Assembly (NCBI GenBank): GCA_015179125.1
Contig: WHVA01000419.1
Coordinates: forward strand, 38,899-102,898
Length of the DNA stretch: 64,000 bases
Source: Gautieria morchelliformis
Lineage: Eukaryota > Basidiomycota > Agaricomycetes > Gomphales > Gomphaceae
Direction of reading: 5' to 3'
Positions within the stretch are counted from its first letter, which is position 1. Each line of letters opens with the position of its first letter. The notes under the pieces were generated by a model that saw only the letters and a list, made by a program, of their open reading frames with translations, was not told the DNA's origin and did not search any database. Below are positions 18,966 through 29,359 of the stretch, piece after piece. The position numbers and the translations under genes are program-made.

Positions 18966-21900
18966 GGCAACAGCCATGCGGCCGTCAGCTGCAGGATCTG
19001 GTAACGAGACTCGGTCTATGGATGGCGCATAGACCGACGCCGTATCAGAAGGCGCTATAGTGACGGTTCGCATACTATTCTGTGATTTCTGCGTGGTAAG
19101 AGATCGCTGGGAAAAGGCCATGCTTGTCCCACGATGACCAGATAACACTGGCACTGGCACCTGACCGGGCTGTTCATGTTTCTGATTCGACGCTTGTGAG
19201 AGTTTAGAAGGGGAGATGCGCACGGCAGATTCAGATGAAGAGGGCGAGGCCGGGGACTGCGGCGAGCGAGACTCGTCGACGTATCGGTGTCATAGCCGCT
19301 GACACTGCCTTCTTCGTCACGGTCATCGGGAGAATCTTCACGCGGCGCAGGAACCTTCAACAAGAGACTGCGAGACGGGGTTGGAGCACAGGGTAGTTTG
19401 GCTACGGCGGACGACGAGGCCTGCGGTCCTCTTTGTGAGCCAGCCATGTCGTGGGTGAGACTAGTCTGCGCGGGTGCTGACCCCTCAGATCCACTGCTCG
19501 ACTCTGAGTCGTCCAGAGCGCCTTCGCCAACATGCGCATGCTGAAAGGCCACGGGTTGTTCATTGACAGACAGGTCCCAACCGGTGATGGGAGTCGATAC
19601 CGAGGCCCGACGCATGGCGAGGCGGTGTGTAGGAGGAAGGACGGGAAGAGCGGTGGCGGCACGGCGCGATACCGTGCTCAACTTGGTGGAGGATAACATG
19701 GATGTATCGTGCGACGAATTCGGGGAGAAGGGACGTGAGAGACGGGAGGAAAGCGGACTTGGTTTCGAGCGGGGGGATGGCGACGAGGAGGAAGGCGTGC
19801 CTTTTGTCGCCTGATCAGCTCTCGTGCGGTACGATAACGGGCTTGTTTCTATGGGGTGCGTGTCAATGCGTGTACTCCCTGATGTAACCGTAGCGGGGGC
19901 GGTATGGCTATTGAAAAAGGTGCGGCCACGGAGGGAAGAAACTGACACAGATGTGAGAGATAGCTGGCTCGGTGCCCCTATATGCGACGACGGCTTCAAC
20001 GAGTATTCAGATAACGGGCTTGTTTCTATGGGGTGCGTGTCAATGCGTGTACTCCCTGATGTAACCGTAGCGGGGGCGGTATGGCTATTGAAAAAGTTGC
20101 GGCCACGGAGGGAAGAAGCTGACACAGACGTGAGAGACAGCTGGCTCGGTGCCTCTATAGGCGACGACGGCTTCAACGAGTATTCAGAAGTCGGTGACGT
20201 ATCTTCCAAGTTCACGAGCTGGGACAGGAGCAGCAGCCACGTCTGAGCAGCATGGAACTGTCCAGCCTCCCTTGCTCGCTGCAGACTCGTTAAACCCCGT
20301 TAAGAGTGTGAAAGATAAGGACCTGCCTCCGCGTTAATCCCGCATACTCTTAGCCTGTCTCCATCGAAGACATACGATTTCTCCGGGTGTTCGAAGGCCG
20401 AGTGGTCAAAAAGAGGAATGTCTTCCACGCCAAGCGTTTGTTGATAGAGGACGTAAACAGGATCACTCGTTGCTTTGGGGCGGAGGCATAGCTCTTGCAG
20501 CGTGTCCACACCGTATGGGCTGCTGATAAGATTAGACATAAACATAGCACAGCGTACGCGGGCAATATATATATGCTCACACATCATCATATGGCAGTTA
20601 GACGACTGGCTGGTTGTTGGCGCCAAATGCGAGGCTGCCGTACGCAGTCCAGGACATGGCCACTCTTGGAATGTAGTCGAGCGGTCTGAAGCTTTCCCGG
20701 AGGTCGTGCTGTGCAAACGTGCCGTTGACGTGTTGCGCCCACAGTTTGTGCGAGCCGGCAAAGGCGATGTCTGCCTGACAAGTCTGCACACGAACACAAC
20801 TGAATATTTTCGCCGCGTACCGGTGATGCCGCCCTCTGCGTCATCCAGAGCCCACTTGCCGATCCACGCACGACGTATGTCCCATATTTCGACGGTCTCG
20901 CTCTCAGGCCCGTTGTTAGACATGATCTGTACGCCATTGAATAACAACCGAAAACGACGGATGAGTAAGCTCAATCTACACGGCAACCTCGCAATTGTAG
21001 CCCGGTCGCCAACACACATTCCGCACCGGGAAGGGCGTGTGAAGCGTACGGAAGGAACTCGGGCCCATCTTCTTGTTCAGTAGCATCGCGTCGCGATCGC
21101 TCATATGTGCGGGAATGGAAGCCCCTGGCGGCAAGCAAAGGTCCCAAACCTGCAACGACGCGTGAGACTCAGACTGCGCAGTGCTGATTAGTTACAGGAG
21201 TAAATACCTTTATTTGGCGATCCATCCCACTCGTTAGGAGCCACCCCAAGCCTGTCTCTTCCATACTGGGCAACTGCCAGTCCATTGATAGTACGGACGA
21301 TGAGTGCGCGAGCGTGATTCGTTCCAGGGGGAGCGCTCTATTACGGAGGACCCGTCTACAGTTCCAACGATGAACACGACGTGGACTATATATAGTATGA
21401 CTGAATTCACCCACCGCTGAATATTGCCGCTCTCGAGACCAGTACAGACGATCATGGGATGGGAACGGGAGATAGAGCTAGAGCGCAAATCCCTGTGGGG
21501 TGGTATACTTCCATAACGGAAGGCGGCGGACTCCGGAGGTCCTACAGCGCGAAGCAGGTGATGATACTGAGAGCTTGGCAGAGGGTAAAACGTTTCCCAT
21601 AAGCATAGGTGCCCGACCTGTGAGCCACTAGCAAAGAGGTAGGGCAGAAATGGAAAGATAGCTAGCTTATTGACTGTGCGTTTGTGTTCCTTTATCCTCG
21701 TCTCTGGTTGTGTAATTTGAGTGTCTCTAGGTTACGCAGGACGAAACCCACGGCCATGCACCATACTTGGACCCCGACTTGTTAACATCCCAATAAATAA
21801 TCTCTCCATTCCTCGCACTAGTCACAATCTTGTTGTCGAACGCTTCGTGCGTGTCACGCTGGGACGCGTCGCAAGCTGATGAAGAGCGAAACACTCACTT

Positions 21901-22340
21901 CCGCGTGCCCACATGTTGGTCGGAGCACTGTCAATCTTCAGCCCGGTCAGCCCGGAACCCCTCCACACGTTGGTCTCACTTTCTAAGCTCGCACTGCCTG
22001 AATTAGTGCATACTCTGGCATCCGTCGAGCTGCCGCTAGAAAGCGGCCTAATATGGGGTCGAGATGGCGACTTCCGCGCGCGAATGGGGTCATTTATGCG
22101 TAGAATTCGAAGTACTACATAGGGAGGGCATAGCATCAGGTATGTAAAACACCACATATACACGGAATCGCGACGTCGGAAACAAACAAACCGTCCGTCC
22201 CAGCGAGAACACATCTCGAGCCATCTTCGGATGTAGCAAATGTTCCTCAACCGACAGTGCATGCCCAAGGATATCGTACTGTTCTCGAGGGGCCCTGATA
22301 TTCGTGATGTCTTTGGTCGGTGTAGACCTGAGGTAGCATC
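18966..22340 (-). pseudogene. WDR24/RTC1-like WD40 protein, truncated pseudogene
   Basis: Minus-strand exons with short GT-AG introns encode a WD40 propeller resembling WDR24/RTC1, a subunit of the SEA/GATOR2 complex that acts on TORC1 signalling at the vacuole. In order: FATSEDGSRCVLAG (about 22235), VLRILRINDP, NVWRGSGL ... KIDSAPT, SARNGEIIYWDVNKSGSKY (about 21800), FASGSQVGHLCLW, VCTGLESGNIQRW, SLDWQLPSMEETG, WAQHVNGTFAQHDLRES (about 20730), then a C-terminal helical part (AFEHPEKSYVFDGDRL) and a Ser/Pro-rich linker (20215-19060). A TAA at 20600-20598 sits where homologues should have a sense codon, before LPYDD. The linker ends near 18965 where gypsy-2 sequence starts, so any C-terminal RING is lost. 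Introns are retained, so this is not a retrocopy. Family identity is by motif memory only. Confidence 0.6.
19833..20186. repeat. 177-bp tandem duplication in the WDR24-like linker
   Basis: Two head-to-tail copies (19833-20009 and 20010-20186) differ at only a few positions. The unit is 59 codons, so the duplication keeps the reading frame and doubles a Ser/Thr/Pro-rich linker module. Confidence 0.85.
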
Positions 22341-22649
22341 GCACGGTCGAGTAATTGCAAGGAGCTTATGGCCCGCCCGCAGACTATCCCACGGTGACGG
22401 CACGTGACCTCTCGCATTTTCTCACCGTGTAAATTCGGTGGAATAATTTGAGGTACGTTTCGGGGAGTCCAAACTAACACACAATGCCAGATCCACCTGT
22501 GCGTACATCGGATGCGCAAGGGTGAGAAACGATGCCCCTTCCGTGCGAACGTTTCGACATGGTCTGCGGTAAATGTACAGGATGGTAAGTTGTCTTGCAG
22601 ATGGTCGTCGCACTCTAATACGTCCATCCAGGCAGCGCAGGGCTCTCCC

Positions 22650-23240
22650 TTATATCTTACATGGCTGATGCAGCGATGGCACCCGTCCCAGTGCTGCTCG
22701 TACTATCTCCCAAGGCGGTTCGATGCAGCACACGTTGCGACACGGCCGTGCTATTGGCCAAACTCCACCTGTACGCGGAGCGGCGCGGCTTGGAAGGCCT
22801 CTCGTCATCCCTGTGAGTAGGTGTCAGCGACTATCTGGTGTGCGTGGAGAGGGGCAAGAATTAAAATAAAAATAAAAATAAAAAGAATGGCAGACGGCGA
22901 AAATAATAGAATATAAATGTCTCCATACTCATCCTCCATGGAATGCGCACACGAAAAGGGTTGCGCCATACAGCAAGCGGTGCCCGGAGGTATCACCGGC
23001 GCACGGAACGAAGGAAGCAGCAGAAAACGCAATCAATGGAAGCATCCAGCGCCAAACTCCGAGTACAGAAGCGTCACAGGGACGGCAGCAAGTTGTCGAT
23101 CGCGAGGAAGAAGCGCAAGAAGAGTGCATAGCCAGGAACCGAAACCACGAAGGCGCCGTGCGGCCAATTCATCTCTCAAGCGCCCGATGGGTCACGTGGG
23201 AGTAACCGTCGTCACCCGTATGTTTGGGAGACGCAGGACG
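22650..23240 (+). repeat. Rep-M copy 1
   Basis: This shares its sequence with 31690-32310 (same strand) and 63370-64000 (opposite strand). It starts with a short conserved frame, MADAAMAPVPVLLVLSP, ending at a GTGAGTAGG donor-like site. An A-rich stretch and a segment ending TCACGTGGGAG follow. The family is related to one end of Rep-B. No transposase or termini were recognised. The 22340-22650 stretch before it has diverged sequence also present near 25430-25600. Confidence 0.7.
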
Positions 23241-23267
23241 TCTCACTTGCAACCGACTCCCCGCTAT

Positions 23268-25345
23268 TGACGGTTAGCCACGATTTACTGCGACGGCTCG
23301 AGGTGGGAACTTGTAGGACACTGCCAATAGCCTACCTCGAGCGGAAAACGGATGGCTTGGCGGGTATGCAGGTTGGGGTGCGGGGACTACCTCAGACTCA
23401 CGCCGGGTGGGTGAGGATGAGTGTGGGCTGAATTGATTCAGGATCGACTCATTGGCTCCTTGACGCACTGCAGTGTCGATGTGTCATCCATCGTACTCAT
23501 TAACTCAAGAGGTTTCGTCGGTCCTTCATCGTTCGTGCGTGGCATTGTCTTACCGTTTCTTCGTCCCAGGTGATTCTCACATCCTTCCATCTCATGCCCA
23601 ACCAGTTGTCCTCTCATCTCATCGTCACACCCCGTCATTCTCCCTTGTCTCAGAGTCCATGCGGGTGCGAGCGTGGGCACTCGTCCATGCGAGTCGTCCC
23701 GCTCCTCATTGCCTCATGTTGTCCTCTCACCATGTCGTTTCGTTCTCAAACCATCATCACCATCACATCCTCTAGCTCCAGCGACACTCATTGGCACCAT
23801 TTAACTCCCCTCGACTACAAGGGACTACACAATCATGCTGACATAAAGGCAGGCGGACGTGAAGCAGCCGTCGATGCCGTCGAGCTGGCGACGGGTACCA
23901 GGACGGGACGCGAGGGTTTGAAGTGTGGGTGAGAGCTTGTACTGCACCACTGGCCGTCGACATGTGCAAGGTTGCCATGGAAGGACGCACTCCAGAATGC
24001 CATACTACGCCACGCCAACCTGACAAGGCTGTTACGCGAGAACGCGAGATGGCCTTGGGACGCGAATATGCAAAGGGAGCACGCCCCGCCTGAAGGAACG
24101 CCGGACCCAAGCCACACAACAACACACCCGATGCATGGCATTCTGAGTCAGATGGTCTGATGGCCTTACGTTCTACCGGTAGTCGTATGGTGGAGGAGTG
24201 GGTGAAGGCGAGAGTAGTGCGTATATGGAGAGGACTTGTGTGATGGAACGGGAGGCAGAGCGGGAAGCGGCATGGAGAGAGACAGGAAGGAAACCCGCAA
24301 GGGAACAACAGGAAAGGTGGAGTTCCAAGAGGTAGACGGTACCAGCTCAGGCACGCACCCACACTACCAGGGGCCCGAACGTGGGAAGAGGGAACAACGG
24401 TGGAAGGTGGACGGAGAGTCTCAGGACAGATATACTCTAGGGTCGATAGAAAGACTCTAGCAATAGACGGCCATTGAGAATCGCCAGTTACGCACGGGAG
24501 CCACGATGACGTGTCGCATCTCGACCCCGATCAGGCACGCACCACGCGGTCACGACCCGCACGCGATTACGACACGCGATCACGATCATGCGATCATGAA
24601 TCACGCCACGCGATCACGATCACGCGGCGATCATCCATCACGCCACACTTATCAATACCTGCCCTGATCGGCGTGTGGAAGTATCATGCTGAGCGCTCAG
24701 TATATATATATATCGGCTACTCAAGCGCGGTGATATGAGAAAGCATTTCTGGGTCCCACACCCGGTGACACGGATCGTCTTGTCATCGGATCTCGAGACG
24801 ATGCACTTGCCGTCTGGAGAGAACGCTACCGAGTAGAGACCCGATGGAACATACGTCTCCGCGCCCATGGACAAAAAAGGGTTGCGCCGTACACAAAGAC
24901 CGGAACTATAACCGGCACCGGAAGTACAGAAGCGGCAGAACAGGCAATCAACGGAAGCATCAAGCGCCAAGCTCCGATTGGCAACAGAAAGGCAAGTTGC
25001 CAAGATCGGGAGGAAGAAGCGCAAGAAGTGAAGTAGCAAGGAACCCGAAGCCAGGACCCCGAAACCGAAGGAACGCAGTAGCCCGGATGGTAGTACACAT
25101 CTCATCGGGACGGCTTAGCTTGGGGACCTGTGCCGTGGGTATATAGCAGTGAGACATTTAGCAAAAATCTTGGGGAGTCAACTTCATCCCCATGGGTCTA
25201 CTTGTGTTTATCCTGACACACAGGGCACCGCCATCAGATTGTACGGTTTAGCTTGGACAGGTGCGACGCAATGGCTGTGTTACGCACGTAGGCCATGATC
25301 TTCGCGTGCCTGACTCATTTTATCTCCATAAAAATAGAATGTCCC
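23268..25345 (+). repeat. Rep-A copy 1
   Basis: A 2.1-kb copy of the dispersed repeat Rep-A, inverted relative to copies at 35627-37765 and at 54117-56178 plus 61520-62240. The left end reads TATTGACGGTTAGCC. It contains a GATCACG-rich stretch (24565-24650), a TA run (24700-24715) and, from 24740, the WD40 relic. No gene is intact in it and no terminal inverted repeat was found. Confidence 0.75.
24740..24850 (-). pseudogene. WD40-repeat relic in Rep-A copy 1
   Basis: The minus strand reads GLYSVAFSPDGKCIVSRSDD then KTIRVTGCGTQ, one WD40 blade of the type found in NACHT-WD40 proteins of basidiomycetes. The diagnostic Trp-Asp is replaced (RVTGCG). There is no complete gene around it. The same relic is in every other Rep-A copy that retains this part. 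Confidence 0.75.
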
Positions 25346-25599
25346 GCGCATCATCTCGTGACCGATCCTAATCGAAACGTCGCCACACCTCAAGACATCG
25401 ACTACGCCTCCCACCCGGTGCCACCTCCCTGGGTACGGGTCGATTGTCGCTGGCGCTGATTGCTAATATATTGCGTGTCGCTCCAAAAGGACATCCTTTG
25501 TGTGGGTCGCAAATTCTGCTGCCGACAGTCCTTATGCCTTTACATACGGTGACCGTATCCCGCTTCTCAGTACGTGCACGTTGTACCGTACCGCGTAAA

Positions 25600-26640
25600 T
25601 GCGAGCGGTCACGTGCCTTCACCGTGGGATAGTCTGCGGGCGGCAAAACGCCGCGGCAGCAAACGCCGGCAAATTTGGCGACCATAAGTATCTCGATCCT
25701 TGCAATTACTGGACGGTGCGATGCTACCTCAGGTCTACACCGACCAAAGACATCACGAATAGCGGGTCCTCTCGAGAACAGTACGATATCCTCGCGCATG
25801 CACGGTCGGTGGAGGACATTTCAATTTGCCACATCCGAAGATGGCTCGAGATGTGTTGTCGCTGGGAGGGATGGTGCGTTCGTTTCCGACGTCGTCATCC
25901 TGTGTCTATGTGTTTGAAATACCTGATACTATGACCTCCCTATATAGTACTTCGAATTCTACACATAACTGACCCCATTCGCGCGCGGAAGTCGCCATCT
26001 CGACCCCATATTAGGCCTATTTCTAGCGGCAGCTCGACGGATGCCAGAATATGCACTAATTCAGGCGGTGCGAGCATCGAAGTTGGGACCAACGTGTGGA
26101 GGGGTTCTGGGCTGACGATTGACAGTCCTCCGACCGATGTTGTGTGGGCACGCGGAAGTGAGTGTTTCGCTCTTCATCCGCTTGCGACGCGTCCCAGCGT
26201 GACACACAGGAAGCGTTCGACAACAAGATTGTTACTAGTGCGAGGAATGGAGAGATCATTTATTGGGATGTTAACAAGTCGGGGTCCAAGTATGGTGCGT
26301 TGGCGTGGGTTCTCTGCGTAACCCAGAGGAGTACTCACATTACGCAGCCAGAAACGAGAATAAAGGAACGCAAGCGCCCCTCAATAAGCTAGCTATCTCT
26401 CCATTCCTGCTCTACCACTTTGCGAGTGGCTCGCAGGACGGGCACCTGCGCTTATGGGTAACGTTTACCGTCTGCCAAACTCTCAGTATTGTGACCTGCT
26501 TCGCGCTGGAGGACCTCCGGAGCCCGCCATCTTCAATTATGAAAGTATACCACCCCACGGGGATTCGTGCTCTAGCTCTATCTCCAGTTCCCTCAAATCC
26601 CATGACTGTCTGTACTGGTCTGGAGAGCGGTAATATTCAG
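25600..26640 (+). pseudogene. Second WDR24/RTC1-like copy, truncated and frameshifted
   Basis: Plus-strand copy of the first half of the pseudogene at 18966-22340, in inverted orientation. It has FATSEDGSRCVVAGRDG (about 25835), GSGLTIDSPPTDVVW (about 26100), SARNGEIIYWDVNKSG (about 26235), FASGSQDGHLRLW (about 26415) and VCTGLESGNIQ (about 26610). Intron positions match the other copy. In the exon after SKY, a single base is missing compared with the other copy near 26380, shifting the frame to a stop (TAG about 26389). Homology ends near 26640, where Rep-B starts, so the C-terminal half is absent. Confidence 0.6.
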
Positions 26641-28412
26641 CAGTTGTTGCGGGGCTGTCTTCGGCGGGGATGGTATGCGGACAAGCTAAAGTCATGGAAG
26701 GGCCACTGAGTGTCAGTGATTCTTCGGAGCTCACTAGCTAAGCTCAACCAGCTAAGTGGTAAGCAACGTTGTTCTGCTCCAGATGCGAGTCCGCATGGTC
26801 AAGGCGCTGAACACTTCAAGTAATGCAGGGTGAACGCACGCCCGTCGACCACAGGTATGACATTATGGCACCATCGTACCTGACATCCACCACCCTCGCA
26901 CATGCGCCCTACGCACGACAATTGAGCCCAATGTTGCTTTCTTCCATCGGTATCATCCTACAGCTTGCTCGCAGCTTGTATGTTCCTCCACCGCTGCCTG
27001 CAATTCCCTCCACCCCCTGGAAGTCCCTATCAAGGACAGGACGTGACTGTGTGATGTCTTCGATTCAGGACTCCGCAGACCGTTGTGCGCGATGGACCGT
27101 CGGTCAGGAGAGGGTTTCATGTCTGAGTGCGGCACCGCGCGCTGCCGGGTGCGGAGAATAGAAACAAGGGATTCGAAGATCGAAGCAGGCGCGCGCTTCT
27201 CACGATAAGTGCTTGCTTCAGGGCTTCTGCTTCCCAAATTGATGCGTGCCTTGTCGCGTTGCCAGCGAAGCGGCCTGCGCGCTTGACGTGAATCGACCCA
27301 AAATGGGTATATCATCAATACATCTGATCCACGGTCGATCGATCACTTCGATCACGATTGTGATATGAACTGCGCCACCTCCTGGCACGTGGCCAACACG
27401 AGCGAGTTGATCGAGCGGGGCTCTTCATGGGAAATGAGCGTGGGGAAGCAGTGACGTTTTGGACACGTGCCAGGAGTTGCCACGGTACTGCGAGGCATAG
27501 CCCGTGCGCGCCAGGCACCCACATTCGCCACCACACTCTCGGACACGGGAGAAAGTACAATGGCAGGCTCGTTTGAGGCGCAAGAAGGGTGTATATGTGA
27601 GTATCGCGCAGCGCGCAGAGGAGGACCGAGGCCGAGGTGCAGGAGTGGAACAGATATGGAGTATTCGGATTTAGCCCCGGCCACAGGGGCTTTGGTCTAG
27701 TGTGCGCGAGCGGGTACTGCGGCGCGATCGGTCTATTTATATGCACAACCGCCGTTCTGTCTGCTCTGCGTGTCCGAGGTTTCTACTGCGTCCGCCCACG
27801 AGTGACGACGGTTTCTCCCACGACCCACGTGACCCACACACGGCGTCCCGGTGAATTCCGGCGTGCATGACGGCCACGTGTCCCAAGCTCTGTTCGTTCG
27901 GCTTCGGGTTCCTGGCTACATGTTATGTAACTTTCTTGCTTCTTCTCTTCTCTCGGTAACCCGCTTCTGCCCCTGTCGTGCTTCTGTCGTCAATCGGAAT
28001 TGGTGGGTGCTTCCATTGCTTGCTTCTGCTGCTTCTGTCGTTTCTATGCGCCAGTATACATAGCTCCGGCCCTGACTTGCTAGTTTACGGCGCAGCCTTT
28101 TCGTGTGCGCACTTTGAGGAGTGTGGAGACGCTTCTGTTCTAGATTGTTCTCGCCATCTTCCATCCTTTTATATTTTCAGTTTTAATTTTTGCTCCTCTC
28201 CACGCACAAGCTCATCCTTCTACGCCAGGTACCGCTCTGTGCCGCCGATCACAGGTAGGATATAATACCTCCATCCACCGAATACCAATATTACTTACGG
28301 GGCGTATACGTTACAGGTATGGTGGTCCTTCTATCGGCACCTCTCTCGTCAGTGCCTCGGGTGCACTTAACCTGCCAATGGTGCCCCACAAGGGGACTAT
28401 TTCAGATGTCCC
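26640..28412 (+). repeat. Rep-B copy 1
   Basis: About 1.75 kb whose reverse complement is present at 51649-53560. Its right end (CAAGGGGACTATTTCAGATGTCC) matches the left end of the other copy. Within it 27780-28200 is related to Rep-M. No intact coding region was recognised. Confidence 0.75.
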
Positions 28413-28439
28413 ACCACGCTTGTACCGCGGCTGCTGCCA

Positions 28440-28680
28440 TGGGGCTCTCCTGACTTGCATCTGATTCTTCAGCCATAGGTCTCATGGAGTTGTTTGGGTC
28501 TCCCTTCCGGAAAAATATCAGTATTCTTGTCAGCTTGGCTGCCGGATGTATTGTGGCAGGTGCAACTGGCCACGTTAAGGCCGCGCCCGCGATTACCTTC
28601 CCGTGGTACCCCGCGTTTACTGTAAAGTCTGGATCTGCAAAGCTGTCCTGCGAAAACGACAAGGGTCCATACATTTAAGA
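28440..28680 (+). pseudogene. Purine permease (NAT/NCS2 family) relic
   Basis: A 64-codon frame (start 28484) reads MELFGSPFRKNISILVSLAA then GCIVAGATGH and APAITFPWYPAF. This resembles the transmembrane segment of fungal xanthine/uric-acid permeases that precedes the (I/V)APxxxFxWVxTF motif. Only this short part is present, with no flanking membrane segments, so it is a gene fragment. Identification is from a short motif and is tentative. Confidence 0.4.
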
Positions 28681-28899
28681 GTGGAGTCTGGCTCCCGCCA
28701 TTCTCCAAAGTCAGTGGTTTGTTGCTGACATCTTAATTACTCTGCAGTTTCTGCGGGACAGTGCTTGCTGTGTAAGTAAATTAGCAGCGTTTCCCGTGCC
28801 TGTGCCGCGCGCCCGCCCCGCCGGCGCGCACGGCGCCCCGTTTCCCCTCGCGGTCTCGCTGCTCGATGCTAGATGACATGCCCGTGGCGCGCGCTGCAT

Positions 28900-29352
28900 G
28901 AAGATCCTTGATTGCACGGTGACGGCGTCGAAAGGTCCTTTGCCACAAGAAATGGTATCCGCTGAAGCAAGCGAGGTGTCAAGTAGATGTAGGGGATGTG
29001 GAGCATGTGCGGTCCCAGCGCGTTGTCATCCTCCACGAGTCATACTGAATAAAGGTAACGTGCTTTATCTGCAAGCGCTCGAGGTCGGCTTCATCCTCAT
29101 CATCCGAAATGCTAGACAAGCTAGATAAACAGGGAGGGTGTTCGTCACGGGCCACATGTTGAGGAATGGACTTCGATTCCCGGTCGCTGTTCTTAGGCGA
29201 AAGATATATAGTACATGGATGGAAGGAAACGCTGGACCATTCCGAGTCGATTCTTCAGAGGAGATTAGGTTAATAGGGGGATGCTTTCGTTTTCTCGCGT
29301 TTTTTGTTTTGGCGTCGAAGAGAGAGCTATTGGACACTGGGAGCACGGACAC
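28900..29352 (-). CDS. Possible small minus-strand gene, unknown function
   Basis: A minus ATG at 29352 starts MSVLPVSNSSLFDAKTKN, followed by a basic segment (ARKRKHPP) and an acidic one. An intron-like gap then leads to SSLSSISDDEDEADLERLQ at about 29125-29070. The acidic Ser/Asp-rich composition resembles disordered nuclear proteins. Splice sites were not proved and no domain was recognised. It could be chance coding in a host remnant. Confidence 0.2.
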
Positions 29353-29359
29353 TACATGA

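Noticed and set aside
18792-19223. Minus-strand frame spanning the gypsy-2/WDR24 junction as a fusion gene
   Set aside because: Its C-terminal third is the antisense of gypsy-2 integrase, so the frame is an accident of the junction.
24565-24650. GATCACG-rich stretch as a possible CRISPR-like or regulatory array
   Set aside because: Irregular short units without constant spacers, in a eukaryotic repeat; it recurs in diverged form in other Rep-A copies.
23268-25345. Rep-A as a Helitron
   Set aside because: No helicase, no confirmed TC start or CTRR end with hairpin, and the ends are not precisely defined. Kept only as a hypothesis.
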